Positions 1-7,317 of a stretch of 7,554 nt of DNA are shown in pieces. A program made the translations under genes and the position numbers. The stretch is from positions 1 through 7,554 of the forward strand of contig JAJRTK010000119.1 of NCBI GenBank assembly GCA_024278345.1. Direction: 5' to 3'. Positions within the stretch are counted from its first letter, which is position 1. The number at the start of each line of letters is the position of its first letter. The notes beneath the pieces are model-generated. The model saw only the letters and a program-made list of their open reading frames with translations, did not search any database and was not told the origin of the DNA. This DNA comes from a bacterium. GTDB taxonomy: Bacteria; CSSED10-310; JAJRTK01.

Positions 1-310
1 CTAGGACATTTCGCAGCGCTGTTTGGACTACCCGGTCCCGTACCGCCGGGACCCCCAGAGGGCGTTTCTCTTTGCTCCCTGCCTTTGGTATCCAACTTCG
101 CTTGACTGCCAAAGGTTCGTAGCTTCCCTCCCGCAACTCCTGCCCCGGACGACGGAGCTTGTTTTCCTCATCTCCCGTGAACATCTCCACTGTTTGCCTG
201 TCCACTCCGGCACCGCCTTGGTTCCGGTTGACCTTCGAAAAGCTCGCTCGGAGGTTCGCTATCGAGTAGATCTTCCTGCCCTCCTTTGCTCCATGGGCAT
301 TACCCCGTTT
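1..310 (-). CDS. ltrA: Group II intron reverse transcriptase/maturase, N-terminal fragment
   Basis: The minus-strand frame is open from 310 (just after a TAG at 313-311) through the window edge, giving 103 codons. It reads as the N-terminal RT-0/RT-1 region of intron-encoded reverse transcriptases. It has KVNRNQGGAGVDRQTVEMF (residues 26-44, the usual 'K.N.G..GVDG.TVE.F' block), then ELREGSYEPLAVKRSWIPK (58-76), then KRPLGVPAVRDRVVQTAL (82-99), the highly conserved 'RPLGIPTVRDR(V/I)VQ' segment. The protein normally copies intron RNA into DNA during retrohoming and helps the intron splice. The catalytic YADD box, the maturase domain and any endonuclease domain lie outside the window. No ATG occurs in this frame before the conserved block: the first is at 184-182, inside it. 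An ATG at 300-298 lies in another frame that stops after 13 codons, so a frameshift near the start is possible. Family assignment is firm; start and intactness are not. Confidence 0.88.
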
Positions 311-661
311 CTACGCTACTATGGGGGCTCTGACTCCTGATTCCCGGACTCCACTGGTTTAGGCCAACTCGCTTCCGTTATTTCTGCCCTTTCGAGCGGC
401 GTGGCAAAGAGCGGTCAGGCCATGCAACCCCTCAGAGCGATTGGGTTTCCGTCTTCCCTACGGTTCTAGACTTCGCCTTTTGGACGCAGGCTCGTCACGG
501 CAACCAACCGAATTGAGTTTGTTATCCTACGGACTGGTAGCTCTCCTTCAGTTGCTCCGCACCCCGCCTCACGGCGACGCGGTTTCTGTCGGAACCAGAC
601 CGGAGTGTGCATGTCTGGGAAGGACTTTCACCTTCCTGTCCGAATGTGCTTTCAGGCGCAC
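1..661 (-). mobile_element. Group II intron, 5' part (left end outside window)
   Basis: Read on the minus strand, the segment begins GTGCGCC at 661, matching the GUGYG-type 5' end of bacterial group II introns. It continues with GGACAGGAAGGTGAAAGTCC (642 downward), a layout I recognise from bacterial group II domain I, and then GC-rich, stem-forming sequence. About 350 bases in, the intron-encoded reverse transcriptase frame begins. That order, ribozyme domains I-III followed by an RT gene in domain IV, is the standard layout of a mobile group II retroelement. The rest of the RT, domains V and VI and the 3' splice site lie beyond position 1, so completeness and activity cannot be judged. The 5' RNA part is short for the family. 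The element is transcribed away from the kinase gene. The assignment rests mainly on the RT protein; the exact 5' boundary is inferred. Confidence 0.78.
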
Positions 662-663
662 GT

Positions 664-683
664 CCAGGGAGCTGGCTCCCTGG
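664..683. other. Hairpin next to the intron 5' splice site
   Basis: CCAGGGAGC (664-672) and GCTCCCTGG (675-683) form a perfect 9-bp stem with a 2-base spacer. Only two bases separate it from the inferred intron start at 661. Class C group II introns are known to insert just downstream of stem-loops such as intrinsic terminators or attC sites, so this may be the target motif in the 5' exon. No T-tract follows on either strand, so a working Rho-independent terminator is doubtful. Confidence 0.55.
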
Positions 684-894
684 CGAGGTCCTGAACCGGA
701 GCGTAGCGGAGATCATGGCCGCAGGCCATAACCAGCGCTCCTGACGGAGGTCCGGAGGCCGCCTCCGCCGGGTTCCTGGGCTGGAAGCCCTGGGGCTGGG
801 CCCGAACTTCACTGGGTGCCCGGGTCCGAGCGACAGCGAGAGCTGCCGAAGGCACCACCGATGACCAAGGCCTCATGGGGTAGCGAGGTGGAAC
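684..894. other. Hairpin-rich leader between intron and kinase gene
   Basis: This stretch of about 210 bases has no coding frame I can support. It contains short dyads: ATGGCC/GGCCAT (715-729, 3-base loop), CGGAGGC/GCCTCCG (753-767), and GGTGCC (815-820) with GGCACC (851-856). It also holds two copies of the CCGAGCG-N-AGCGAG-like motif, at 696-711 and 826-840, the second inside the loop of the last dyad. I could not pick out a convincing -35/-10 promoter, although the kinase promoter should lie in or above this region. Confidence 0.4.
884..890 (+). promoter_or_regulatory. Ribosome binding site of the kinase gene
   Basis: GAGGTGG lies just upstream of the ATG at 895, with four bases (AACA minus the start A, i.e. 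AAC plus the last G of the run) of spacing depending on pairing register. It supports ATG 895 as the true start, which is also close to the first kinase motif, as is normal for N-terminal Hanks-type kinases. Confidence 0.5.
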
Positions 895-3800
895 ATGGAT
901 GCGGACCTCTCCCGTTACGGTCCCTACGAAATCCTGGAACCGCTGGGCCGGGGCGGCATGGGTGTGGTCTACCGCGCAAGGCACCGGACGACCGGGCGGG
1001 TCGCGGCCCTCAAAACGGTCCGACTCCCCGATGCCCGGCTCCTGGAGAGCATCCGAAGGGAAATCCTGGCCCTGAGCCGCATCCGCCACCCCGGCGTCGT
1101 CCGGATCCTGGAAGAAGGCGTTTGCGAAGGCATTCCCTGGTACGCCATGGAGTTGCTCCGCGGCCACGGGCTGCGCCGGTGGATGGCCGGACTGCACGCC
1201 GGCCTGGCCAGACGAGTCCCCTCCGATATCTCGACTCCGTGCCAGAAATCTCCGCCTCTCCCTTGGTGGACCGTCACCCTGGCCACCAGCTCGGACCCCG
1301 AAAAAACCGTGGACGAGTGCGGGAAGACGGCCCCTGGGCCGGCGGCCGAACCCACCGAGCTTTCCGCTGTCCGGCGCCACGGACTCCTCCCCGTGCTGAC
1401 CATGGTCCGCCGCCTCTGCCTGGCCTTGGCCTTCGTCCACGGAGAGGGACTCGTCCATCGGGATCTCAAACCCGACAACATCGTCATCGGCCCCGGTGAC
1501 GCGCCCGTCCTTGTCGATTTCGGCCTGGTCTCCCCCTTCGTGGGCGAGGCCAGCCGCGAGGCGCTCCACGTCCAATCCGAGTTCGTCGGCACCCCGGAAT
1601 ACGTGGCGCCCGAGCAGATCCAGGGCGGCTTCATCGACGCCAGGGCAGACCTCTACGCCCTTGGCTGCGTCCTCTACGAACTGGTGACGGGCCGGGTCCC
1701 CTTCCAGGGACGCAGCCCCCTCCACCTTACCCAGGCCCACCTGGCCGAAACGCCAAAACCACCTTCCCGCTGGGCACCGGACCTGCCCCGTGCCCTCGAA
1801 GAACTGATCTTCGGGCTCCTGGAAAAGAGACCCAGAGACCGGATCGGCTTCGCCATCGACGTGGCCGCGGCCCTGGCCCGGTTGGGAGCCGCCGTGGAAC
1901 CCGGCGCGAACTCGCCGCCTCCGCGACCCTACCTCTACCGGGCCGAGTTCGCTGGCAGAAAGCGACCCATGACCGCCCTGAAGCGCCACCTGGAACGCCT
2001 CGACACCGGAAAGGGCGCTCTGATCTTCGTCGGAGGAGAGAGCGGAGTCGGGAAAACCCGCCTGGCGATGGAGTTCGGACGTATGGCCTCCAGGCTGGGA
2101 ACCAGGGTCCTCACCGGCCAATGCGCCGCCTTCGCCCCCGACAGCTCCGAGACTCTTCAGGGGAGCCCACCGCTCCAAGCACTCGCCGGACCGCTCCAGA
2201 ACATCATCGACCACTGCCGCGAATCGGGCCCCTGGAAGGCCGACATGATTTTCGGCGAAGGTCGCGGCGTGCTGGCTTCCTACGTCCCATCCCTCCGCGA
2301 CCTTCCCGGCCGCCAGCCCGCGACGGAGCCCGCCGAGCTGCCCCACAAAGCCGCACACTTCCGCTTGATGAATGGACTCACGGAACTCTTCCGCTCCTTC
2401 GCAAGCGACCGAAAACTCCTGCTCATCCTCGACGACCTGCAGTGGGCCGACGAACTCACTCTCCACTGGCTGGAACATCTCGTTCGAACCGATTCGCTGG
2501 AAAAACTACCCCTGCTGCTGATCGGCACCTACCGCAAGGAAGGAGTCCCGAGACGCCTCGATCTCCTGCGGAACGCCGCCGGCGTCCACACCGACAACCT
2601 GCCGCGCCTGGACGAAGAGGCGACGGGGGAAATCGTCGCCGACATGCTCGCCATGACCAGGCCGCCCAGACTCTTCGTCCGATTCCTGCAACGACGCTCC
2701 CTGGGGAACCCCTTCTTCGTCTCCGCCTACCTCCATGTGGCCCTCGCCAAGGGCGTCCTCTGGCGTGACGAAGCCGGCGCGTGGCAAGTCGCCGAACCGC
2801 GCCGGCAGTTCGCCGACCAGGCTATCTACGAATCTCTCCCCGTCCCCTGCCTCCTGGAAGAACTGGTGGAACACCAGTTCGCCGCCCTCTCCTCTGACGC
2901 CAGAATCCTGCTCGACGCCGCCGCCGTGCTGGGGCGAAAAGTCGATTTCTCCCTCCTGCCACCTGTCTCCGGTTTGACCCCGACCTCCGTCGTCGAAGCG
3001 GTCCTGGAACTCCGGGGACGCCACATCCTGGAAGAAGCCGAGGGCGCGAACCTCCAGTTCGTCCACGACCACTTCCGGGAAATCGCCTACGCGGGACTGG
3101 ACGACACGCGAAAAGGAACGGCCCATTTCGCCGCGGCCAAGGCCATGGAAGAGACTTTGGCCCACGACACGCCCGGCGTCGTCGTGGAGATCGCCCAGCA
3201 CTGGGAAAAAGCCGGAAAAGCGGAAAACGCTGCCCGGAGGTACCTCGAAGCCGGCCAGCGCGCACGCTTCGGTTTCGCCCTCGAAGACGCCGCACGCTTC
3301 TACCGGCGTGCCCTGGAACTCTTCCCCGGACCCTCCACCGAGACTCTCCGCGCCTTCCTCGACTTCGGCGCAAAGGTCCTGCGCCCCATCGGCCGCCACA
3401 AGGAGGCCCGAACTATCGTGGAAAAGGCGCTGCAACAGGCCCGAGCCCTCGATGCCCAGACCGCCCAGGTCGAAGCACTCAGCCGCCTCGCCCTGCTCGA
3501 AGGGGATCTGGGAAACGTGGCGCGGGCCCTGGAACTCGCCGGCCAGGCCCTGGAAATCCAGAACCAGAAGACCCCTCCCGGAACTCGCATCGAAACCTAC
3601 TTCACCCAGGGCGTTCTCTACCGCACCCAGAGCCGCGTCCAGGAAGCGCGACACTTTTACGAACGCGCCCTGGAACTCGCACGCCAGCACCGAGAACAGA
3701 AATTCGTCTGCCAGATCCTCACCGAAATCTCCACTTGCCACTACACCCTCGGCGACCTGGAAGAAGCCCGCCGGCTCGCAACGCAGGCCCTGACCATCGC

Positions 3801-4680
3801 CCGGGCCGAGGGAATGAAGCTCCTCCAACTGACTCTGACCAACAACCTCGCCTGTTTCCTCATAGACTGCGGACGATCCGGCGAGGCCGAAAACATGTTT
3901 CGCAAAGTGCTCCAGCTCAGCAAGGACATGGGATACCGCCCCGGAGAAGCCGACGCCTTCACCAACCTGGGCATCATCGCCCAGGAACGGGGAAAACTGG
4001 AACGCGCCGCCGACTACTACCGCCGATCCCTCGAACTCTGCCGCGAACTCGACACTCTCCCCAACGCCCAACACGTGCTCCTCAACCTCGCTGCCCTCCG
4101 CCAACAACAGGGCGACCTGGCCGAGGCCCGCAAACTCTACCAAACTGCTCTCGACTTCCACATCCAGTTCCACGAACTCCGCCTCGAGGGATCCTGCCTC
4201 GGAAACCTGGCGCAACTCGAAGAAGAAGAAGGAAACCTCGACCAACTCGAACCCCTCTTCCAAAAGTCCCTCCAAAGACTCCGACAGGTCGGCGACTCCA
4301 TGATGGAGGGCAGAATCCTCCTGAAATATGCCATGGCCCTCCGCCGCGCCCTGGGAAAGCTTCCCCAGGCAAGGCAGAATCTCCAACGGGCCAAGACACT
4401 CCTGGAAGCTGCCGGAGACAGAGGAAACCTGGGCATCTGTGCCTGCGAAAGAGCATTCCAGGCGCTGGCCGCCGAAAACGACTGCGATCCCTTCCTCCAA
4501 CGAGCCGAAAAGATCCGTCGCGAACTCGCGCTCCCGGAGGAAAGCGACCTAGCAAAAACCATCGCCCAGGTGCGGCAAGCCCGAAACGCTCTGCGCCAAC
4601 GACGCCACGACCTCCTCTTTCGAGGCCAGCTCATGGAAGATCTCCCCCCGGGCCTCCAAAAAGCCCTCGGCAACTCCTAG
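895..4680 (+). CDS. Ser/Thr protein kinase fused to AAA ATPase and TPR repeats
   Basis: A 1261-residue multidomain signalling protein. Residues 11-330 are a Hanks-type kinase: glycine loop GRGGMGVVY (18-26), ATP-binding Lys40 in VAALK, Glu56 as the likely alpha-C glutamate, catalytic loop HRDLKPDN (188-195), DFG (208-210) and GTPEYVAPE (232-240). It should therefore transfer phosphate from ATP to Ser/Thr. An insertion of about 65 residues (101-165) sits between the hinge and the helix before HRD. Residues 345-770 resemble the COG3899/AAA_16 ATPases: Walker A GESGVGKT (381-388), Walker B LLLILDDLQWAD (508-519), then LLIGTYR and GNPFF family signatures. Residues 781-1180 are ten TPR-like units, probably for partner binding. 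I see no signal peptide, membrane segment or DNA-binding domain, so it is likely cytoplasmic. The architecture recalls PknK-type and other kinase-ATPase-TPR sensors, but trigger and targets are unknown. The gene stands alone and converges with the ABC operon. Confidence 0.93.
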   Translation: MDADLSRYGPYEILEPLGRGGMGVVYRARHRTTGRVAALKTVRLPDARLLESIRREILALSRIRHPGVVRILEEGVCEGIPWYAMELLRGHGLRRWMAGLHAGLARRVPSDISTPCQKSPPLPWWTVTLATSSDPEKTVDECGKTAPGPAAEPTELSAVRRHGLLPVLTMVRRLCLALAFVHGEGLVHRDLKPDNIVIGPGDAPVLVDFGLVSPFVGEASREALHVQSEFVGTPEYVAPEQIQGGFIDARADLYALGCVLYELVTGRVPFQGRSPLHLTQAHLAETPKPPSRWAPDLPRALEELIFGLLEKRPRDRIGFAIDVAAALARLGAAVEPGANSPPPRPYLYRAEFAGRKRPMTALKRHLERLDTGKGALIFVGGESGVGKTRLAMEFGRMASRLGTRVLTGQCAAFAPDSSETLQGSPPLQALAGPLQNIIDHCRESGPWKADMIFGEGRGVLASYVPSLRDLPGRQPATEPAELPHKAAHFRLMNGLTELFRSFASDRKLLLILDDLQWADELTLHWLEHLVRTDSLEKLPLLLIGTYRKEGVPRRLDLLRNAAGVHTDNLPRLDEEATGEIVADMLAMTRPPRLFVRFLQRRSLGNPFFVSAYLHVALAKGVLWRDEAGAWQVAEPRRQFADQAIYESLPVPCLLEELVEHQFAALSSDARILLDAAAVLGRKVDFSLLPPVSGLTPTSVVEAVLELRGRHILEEAEGANLQFVHDHFREIAYAGLDDTRKGTAHFAAAKAMEETLAHDTPGVVVEIAQHWEKAGKAENAARRYLEAGQRARFGFALEDAARFYRRALELFPGPSTETLRAFLDFGAKVLRPIGRHKEARTIVEKALQQARALDAQTAQVEALSRLALLEGDLGNVARALELAGQALEIQNQKTPPGTRIETYFTQGVLYRTQSRVQEARHFYERALELARQHREQKFVCQILTEISTCHYTLGDLEEARRLATQALTIARAEGMKLLQLTLTNNLACFLIDCGRSGEAENMFRKVLQLSKDMGYRPGEADAFTNLGIIAQERGKLERAADYYRRSLELCRELDTLPNAQHVLLNLAALRQQQGDLAEARKLYQTALDFHIQFHELRLEGSCLGNLAQLEEEEGNLDQLEPLFQKSLQRLRQVGDSMMEGRILLKYAMALRRALGKLPQARQNLQRAKTLLEAAGDRGNLGICACERAFQALAAENDCDPFLQRAEKIRRELALPEESDLAKTIAQVRQARNALRQRRHDLLFRGQLMEDLPPGLQKALGNS
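3235..4434 (+). repeat. Ten coding units of 120 bases (40-residue TPRs)
   Basis: Within the kinase protein, residues 781-1180 divide into ten back-to-back blocks of exactly 40 residues, with no insertion needed. The clearest lie between 901 and 1180. Each has a small/Leu-rich helix A, a turn such as 'GDLEEAR' (953-959), 'GKLERAA' (1033-1039) or 'GDLAEAR' (1073-1079), and a helix B with 'Y..AL.L'. The period is longer than the classic 34-residue TPR and closer to MalT- or kinesin-light-chain-type repeats. The first two units (781-860) and the last are the most divergent. Confidence 0.75.
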
Positions 4681-4873
4681 ACGACTCGAAGAACCGGAGA
4701 CCCCGTCCAGCCCCGGACCGCCCTTCGGAATCCTCCATTCTCTTCGCGTCGAGGTCCGCTCCCATCGGGCGCCGTCCGGCGCGCCGCTGCTCGCCCTTCT
4801 CACCGCCTTCGACGGCGGTCGCCCCCCACGACCCGATCACCCCAAAGCCCACCCGCGGCACCGCGGACTCCCC
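4681..4873. terminator. Intergenic gap between convergent genes, possible terminator
   Basis: Both the kinase gene and the ABC operon end into this 193-base gap, so termination from both sides is expected here. The best dyads are GCGCCG/CGGCGC around 4770-4783, ACCGCC (4802-4807) with GGCGGT (4814-4819), and a repeated CCGCGG near 4853-4866. None is followed by a T-tract, so a classical Rho-independent terminator is not shown; Rho-dependent termination is equally possible. Confidence 0.25.
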
Positions 4874-6100
4874 TCACGAACGCATCGCCTCCGACGGGCT
4901 GAGCCCGGAGAACTTCAGGGCCGGATAAAGAGCCGAAAGTGTGGTGACCACGAGGCCAAGAAGGAAGGCCCAGGCGATTCTGGAGAATGTAAGCTCGAAG
5001 TAGATCACCGCGCTGAAGGAGACGCCGTAGTCCCCTCCCGATACGAGCCCCGACAGATCCAGGCCGTCCCGGAGCCAGAAAACCAGTCCCGCACCCGCGG
5101 CGCCGCCCACCGCCGATCCCAGCAGGCCGATGAACAGCGTCTCCGCCAGCAAGAGACCGGCGATTCCGCTCTTCTGGAAGCCCAGGGCACGAAGCGTCCC
5201 TATCTCCCGAACTCGCTCAAAACAGGACATCACCACCGTGTTCGCGATGCTGCTTGCGGCAATGAGCATGATGATACCGATGATGACGCCGAAGATCTTG
5301 CGGCGCATTTGGTTGATCTTCAGGATCGGCTCGGCACGGTAAAACCAGGTTTGAAGCTCCAACCCCGCCTTTTCAAGGCTCCGTCCAAGTAGCTCCGGCA
5401 GCTCCAGTGCCCGCGACCTCGAGGACGCGAAGCCCACGACTTCGGTGACGGCTCCCTCCGCGTCCAGGAGCTCCTGGACGACCTCCAAGGGGAGAAAAAA
5501 CTTCAGGTTGTCGATGGCTGGATTCTGGCTTTCAATGAGTCCCGCCACTCGGTATTCATCAGCGGTGAAACTGCCATACCGCGTCCGCGCCAGCAACGTG
5601 AGGCTGTCTCCCACGGTGAAGCCGAAACTCTTGGCCAGATTGGCTCCCAACCAGATCGGACCCAGGCCGTCTTGCTTCCGGGGATCGAGCCTTTGTTTCA
5701 TGGGAAGGCGGAACTCGGCAAAAGTCGATGCGGGATCGATCCCAACGCCCGACGCCATGGTGCTGTAGCGCCCGTCACTCAGGCGGCCAGGGAAGGTCAA
5801 CCTCGGGTAGAGCCGGAAATCCCCCGCAGCTCGAAGAAGCGCCATTGCCTGTTCGGGATCCTCGATGAGCCAGTCCAGGCCGGCCTCTTCCTCGTTCTCG
5901 AAGAAGCCCTTCGCGGCGATCCGAAAGTGGCCGCTGTCGCAGTGAACTTGTCCATCGATGATGGCACTGTCCAGCCCATCCAAAAAGGCCCACGCCAAAA
6001 TGATCATGGACACGCCGATCACCACGGAGCTTGCCGTGATTACCGTCCGCACTGGCTTCCGAAGAGCATTTCTCAGGGCCAGGCGCAGGTAAAAAATCAC
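4874..6100 (-). CDS. ABC transporter permease, MacB/LolC/FtsX type
   Basis: A 408-residue inner-membrane permease. It has one N-terminal membrane helix (about 18-40), an extracytoplasmic domain of roughly 225 residues (41-268) where MacB_PCD domains lie, and three C-terminal helices (about 269-291, 312-343, 374-397). This four-helix plan is that of the MacB/LolC/LolE/FtsX family, which drives extracytoplasmic work (lipoprotein release, peptide or drug efflux, cell-wall control) rather than ordinary pore transport. REIGTLRALGF (298-308), after the second helix, is the conserved family motif, and SPSEAMRS at the C-terminus is typical. The start is GTG at 6100, overlapping the ATPase stop in GTGA, so translation is probably coupled. 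The upstream G-rich run (GGGGGG) can act as ribosome binding site. The substrate cannot be told; no adaptor protein or outer-membrane partner is visible downstream. Confidence 0.9.
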   Translation of the reverse strand: MIFYLRLALRNALRKPVRTVITASSVVIGVSMIILAWAFLDGLDSAIIDGQVHCDSGHFRIAAKGFFENEEEAGLDWLIEDPEQAMALLRAAGDFRLYPRLTFPGRLSDGRYSTMASGVGIDPASTFAEFRLPMKQRLDPRKQDGLGPIWLGANLAKSFGFTVGDSLTLLARTRYGSFTADEYRVAGLIESQNPAIDNLKFFLPLEVVQELLDAEGAVTEVVGFASSRSRALELPELLGRSLEKAGLELQTWFYRAEPILKINQMRRKIFGVIIGIIMLIAASSIANTVVMSCFERVREIGTLRALGFQKSGIAGLLLAETLFIGLLGSAVGGAAGAGLVFWLRDGLDLSGLVSGGDYGVSFSAVIYFELTFSRIAWAFLLGLVVTTLSALYPALKFSGLSPSEAMRS

Positions 6101-6792
6101 TCCCCCAACCCCCCGCCATCGATCTGCCCGTCACGCAACCGCACAAGACGCGTGGCGAAATCCATGACCATGGGATCATGGGTCGAAAAAAGGCATGTGG
6201 TGCCCAGCGCAAGGTTGAGTTCCCGCATCAGCTCCAGAATATCCCGGGCCGTCTTCGAATCGAGGTTCGCCGTTGGTTCATCCGCCAGCAGCAAAACCGG
6301 CTTCTTCACCAGTGCCCGGGCAATGGCAACCCGTTGCTGTTGCCCACCGGAAAGCTCCTTGGGCTTCCGGTGTAAGAGTTCCCCCAACCCCATGCGCTCC
6401 AAGATCTCCCGGATCGCCACATCCCGCTCCCCGCGGCTCAGGCCCCCCTTGATCTGGAGCGGAAGCTCTACGTTCTCATACGCCGAAAGCACCGGAACCA
6501 GGTTGAAGTCCTGGAAGATGAAACCGATTTTGTGGTTCCGGAATTCCGTCTTCTGGCGCGACGTGAGTTCCGTCAAATCCGTTCCTTCAAAGAAAATCCG
6601 TCCCGAGCTCGGCGAGGCAATGCAGCCGATGAGGTTCAATAGCGTCGTTTTCCCCGAGCCCGACGGCCCGGCCAAAGCCGTAAACTCTCCCGCCCGGATC
6701 TCGAGGTCCACCCCGTCCAGCGCCCGAACAAGCGCCATACCACTGCCGTAGGTCTTGGTCAGTTTCCGAATCTGGATATGCGCCTTACCCAT
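6097..6792 (-). CDS. ABC transporter ATP-binding protein, MacB/LolD type
   Basis: A 231-residue nucleotide-binding subunit, the usual length for LolD/MacB/FtsE-type ATPases. All motifs are intact: Walker A GPSGSGKT (42-49), Q-loop Gln94 in FIFQDFNL, signature LSGGQQQR (147-154), Walker B VLLLADE (166-172) with catalytic Glu172, D-loop NLDS (176-179) and switch His205 in STHD. The 'FQ.FNL.P.L.A.ENVELPL' stretch (93-112) is characteristic of this subfamily. It should form a dimer on the cytoplasmic face and power the permease encoded next, whose GTG start overlaps its stop codon. The ATG at 6792 is chosen because the protein then starts directly with the typical first strand. Its ribosome binding site (GGGATGG, about 7 bases upstream) is weak. 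First gene of the two-gene operon, so the promoter should lie in 6793 upward, but I see no clear one. Confidence 0.93.
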   Translation of the reverse strand: MGKAHIQIRKLTKTYGSGMALVRALDGVDLEIRAGEFTALAGPSGSGKTTLLNLIGCIASPSSGRIFFEGTDLTELTSRQKTEFRNHKIGFIFQDFNLVPVLSAYENVELPLQIKGGLSRGERDVAIREILERMGLGELLHRKPKELSGGQQQRVAIARALVKKPVLLLADEPTANLDSKTARDILELMRELNLALGTTCLFSTHDPMVMDFATRLVRLRDGQIDGGGLGE

Positions 6793-7166
6793 TCCGCCAT
6801 CCCAGTTTCAAAACATCGCCGCCCTTCTCCATCGACCGGGCACCCTCGGCTCCACAATAACCCATCTTCCACCATCGCGAACCAACCCAAGTACCTTACG
6901 AAAGATACGGCTTGGGAGCAATCAGGAGGCAGAACTCCCTCCAGGCGCCACCTGCTCCAGGTCCAACCCGCGGGCTCGTGGCCCTAGCCGAGTTGCTCCC
7001 TCCGGGCGCGACCTGCTCCAAGGCCCTCTTCCCACTACTCTAAAAGCCCGCGAATCGGCCTCCTCCAACAAGGTGATTCATGCTTCCTCCAAGGGGTCGT
7101 TTTGCGGCGGGTTCCGCGCCCGGCGGCAGGGACCCGCGCCTACGGCACGGGAGAAAACGAAGGAGA
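6793..7166. other. Non-coding upstream region of the ABC operon
   Basis: About 370 bases with no supportable gene: frames here have no recognisable motif and differ in composition from the neighbouring genes. It must include the ABC operon promoter (minus strand), but no good -35/-10 pair stands out. It contains the 25-base repeat pair described separately. It could be eroded coding sequence or plain intergenic DNA. Confidence 0.5.
6935..7020. repeat. 25-base direct repeat pair, 61-base period
   Basis: CTCCCTCC-R-GGCGC-S-ACCTGCTCCA occurs at 6935-6959 and 6996-7020. The copies differ at two positions (A/G and C/G). The 36 bases between them are not repeated. Function unknown; it could be a fragment of an intergenic repeat family or two sites for a regulator upstream of the ABC operon. 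Confidence 0.65.
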
Positions 7167-7190
7167 GGGGTATCCACGTAAGACGGGACA
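7167..7190. repeat. Direct repeat copy 1, IS-end-like
   Basis: Contains GGGTATCCACG followed by TAAGACGGGACA (7168-7190). It matches the copy at 7459-7481 at 21 of 23 positions. On the minus strand it begins TGTCCCG and ends ATACCC, resembling IS3- or IS481-type termini that start with TG. No transposase gene accompanies it in the window, so it may be an orphan end. Confidence 0.55.
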
Positions 7191-7215
7191 AAGAAAACAT
7201 AAGGAAAACATGGTG

Positions 7216-7247
7216 CCGAGCGCAGCGAGATGCCGAGCATAAGCGAG
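7216..7247. repeat. REP-like motif, two adjacent copies
   Basis: CCGAGCGCAGCGAG (7216-7229) and CCGAGCATAAGCGAG (7233-7247) follow each other with three bases between. Each is an imperfect dyad. The same motif recurs at 7520-7534 (opposite strand) and upstream of the kinase gene at 696-711 and 826-840, which suggests a dispersed genomic repeat. Confidence 0.5.
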
Positions 7248-7317
7248 GCCTAGCTTACAAAGAGGCGTGGGGGAACGGCGGAACCGTCCACTGGACGCTT
7301 CCTCTTCTCCGTTCCCT

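Noticed and set aside
23-340. 105-codon plus-strand frame at the left edge
   Set aside because: It is antisense to the conserved reverse transcriptase frame, whose motifs are unmistakable on the minus strand.
441-731. 96-codon plus-strand frame
   Set aside because: It is antisense to the group II intron 5' RNA and crosses its inferred boundary; typical spurious frame in structured RNA DNA.
652-2478. 608-codon open frame on the minus strand opposite the kinase
   Set aside because: It lies antisense to clear kinase motifs and has no recognisable domain. Long antisense frames are expected in GC-rich genes.
2506-4500. 664-codon minus-strand open frame
   Set aside because: It mirrors the TPR and ATPase coding region, is rich in Glu/Gly/Val from antisense codon bias, and has no family motifs.
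3735-4928. 397-codon plus-strand frame overlapping the kinase C-terminus
   Set aside because: Pro/Arg-rich out-of-frame translation of the TPR region with no domain; it simply continues into the gap.
5672-6751. 359-codon plus-strand frame
   Set aside because: It overlaps both ABC genes on the opposite strand, and the ABC motifs are complete on the minus strand.
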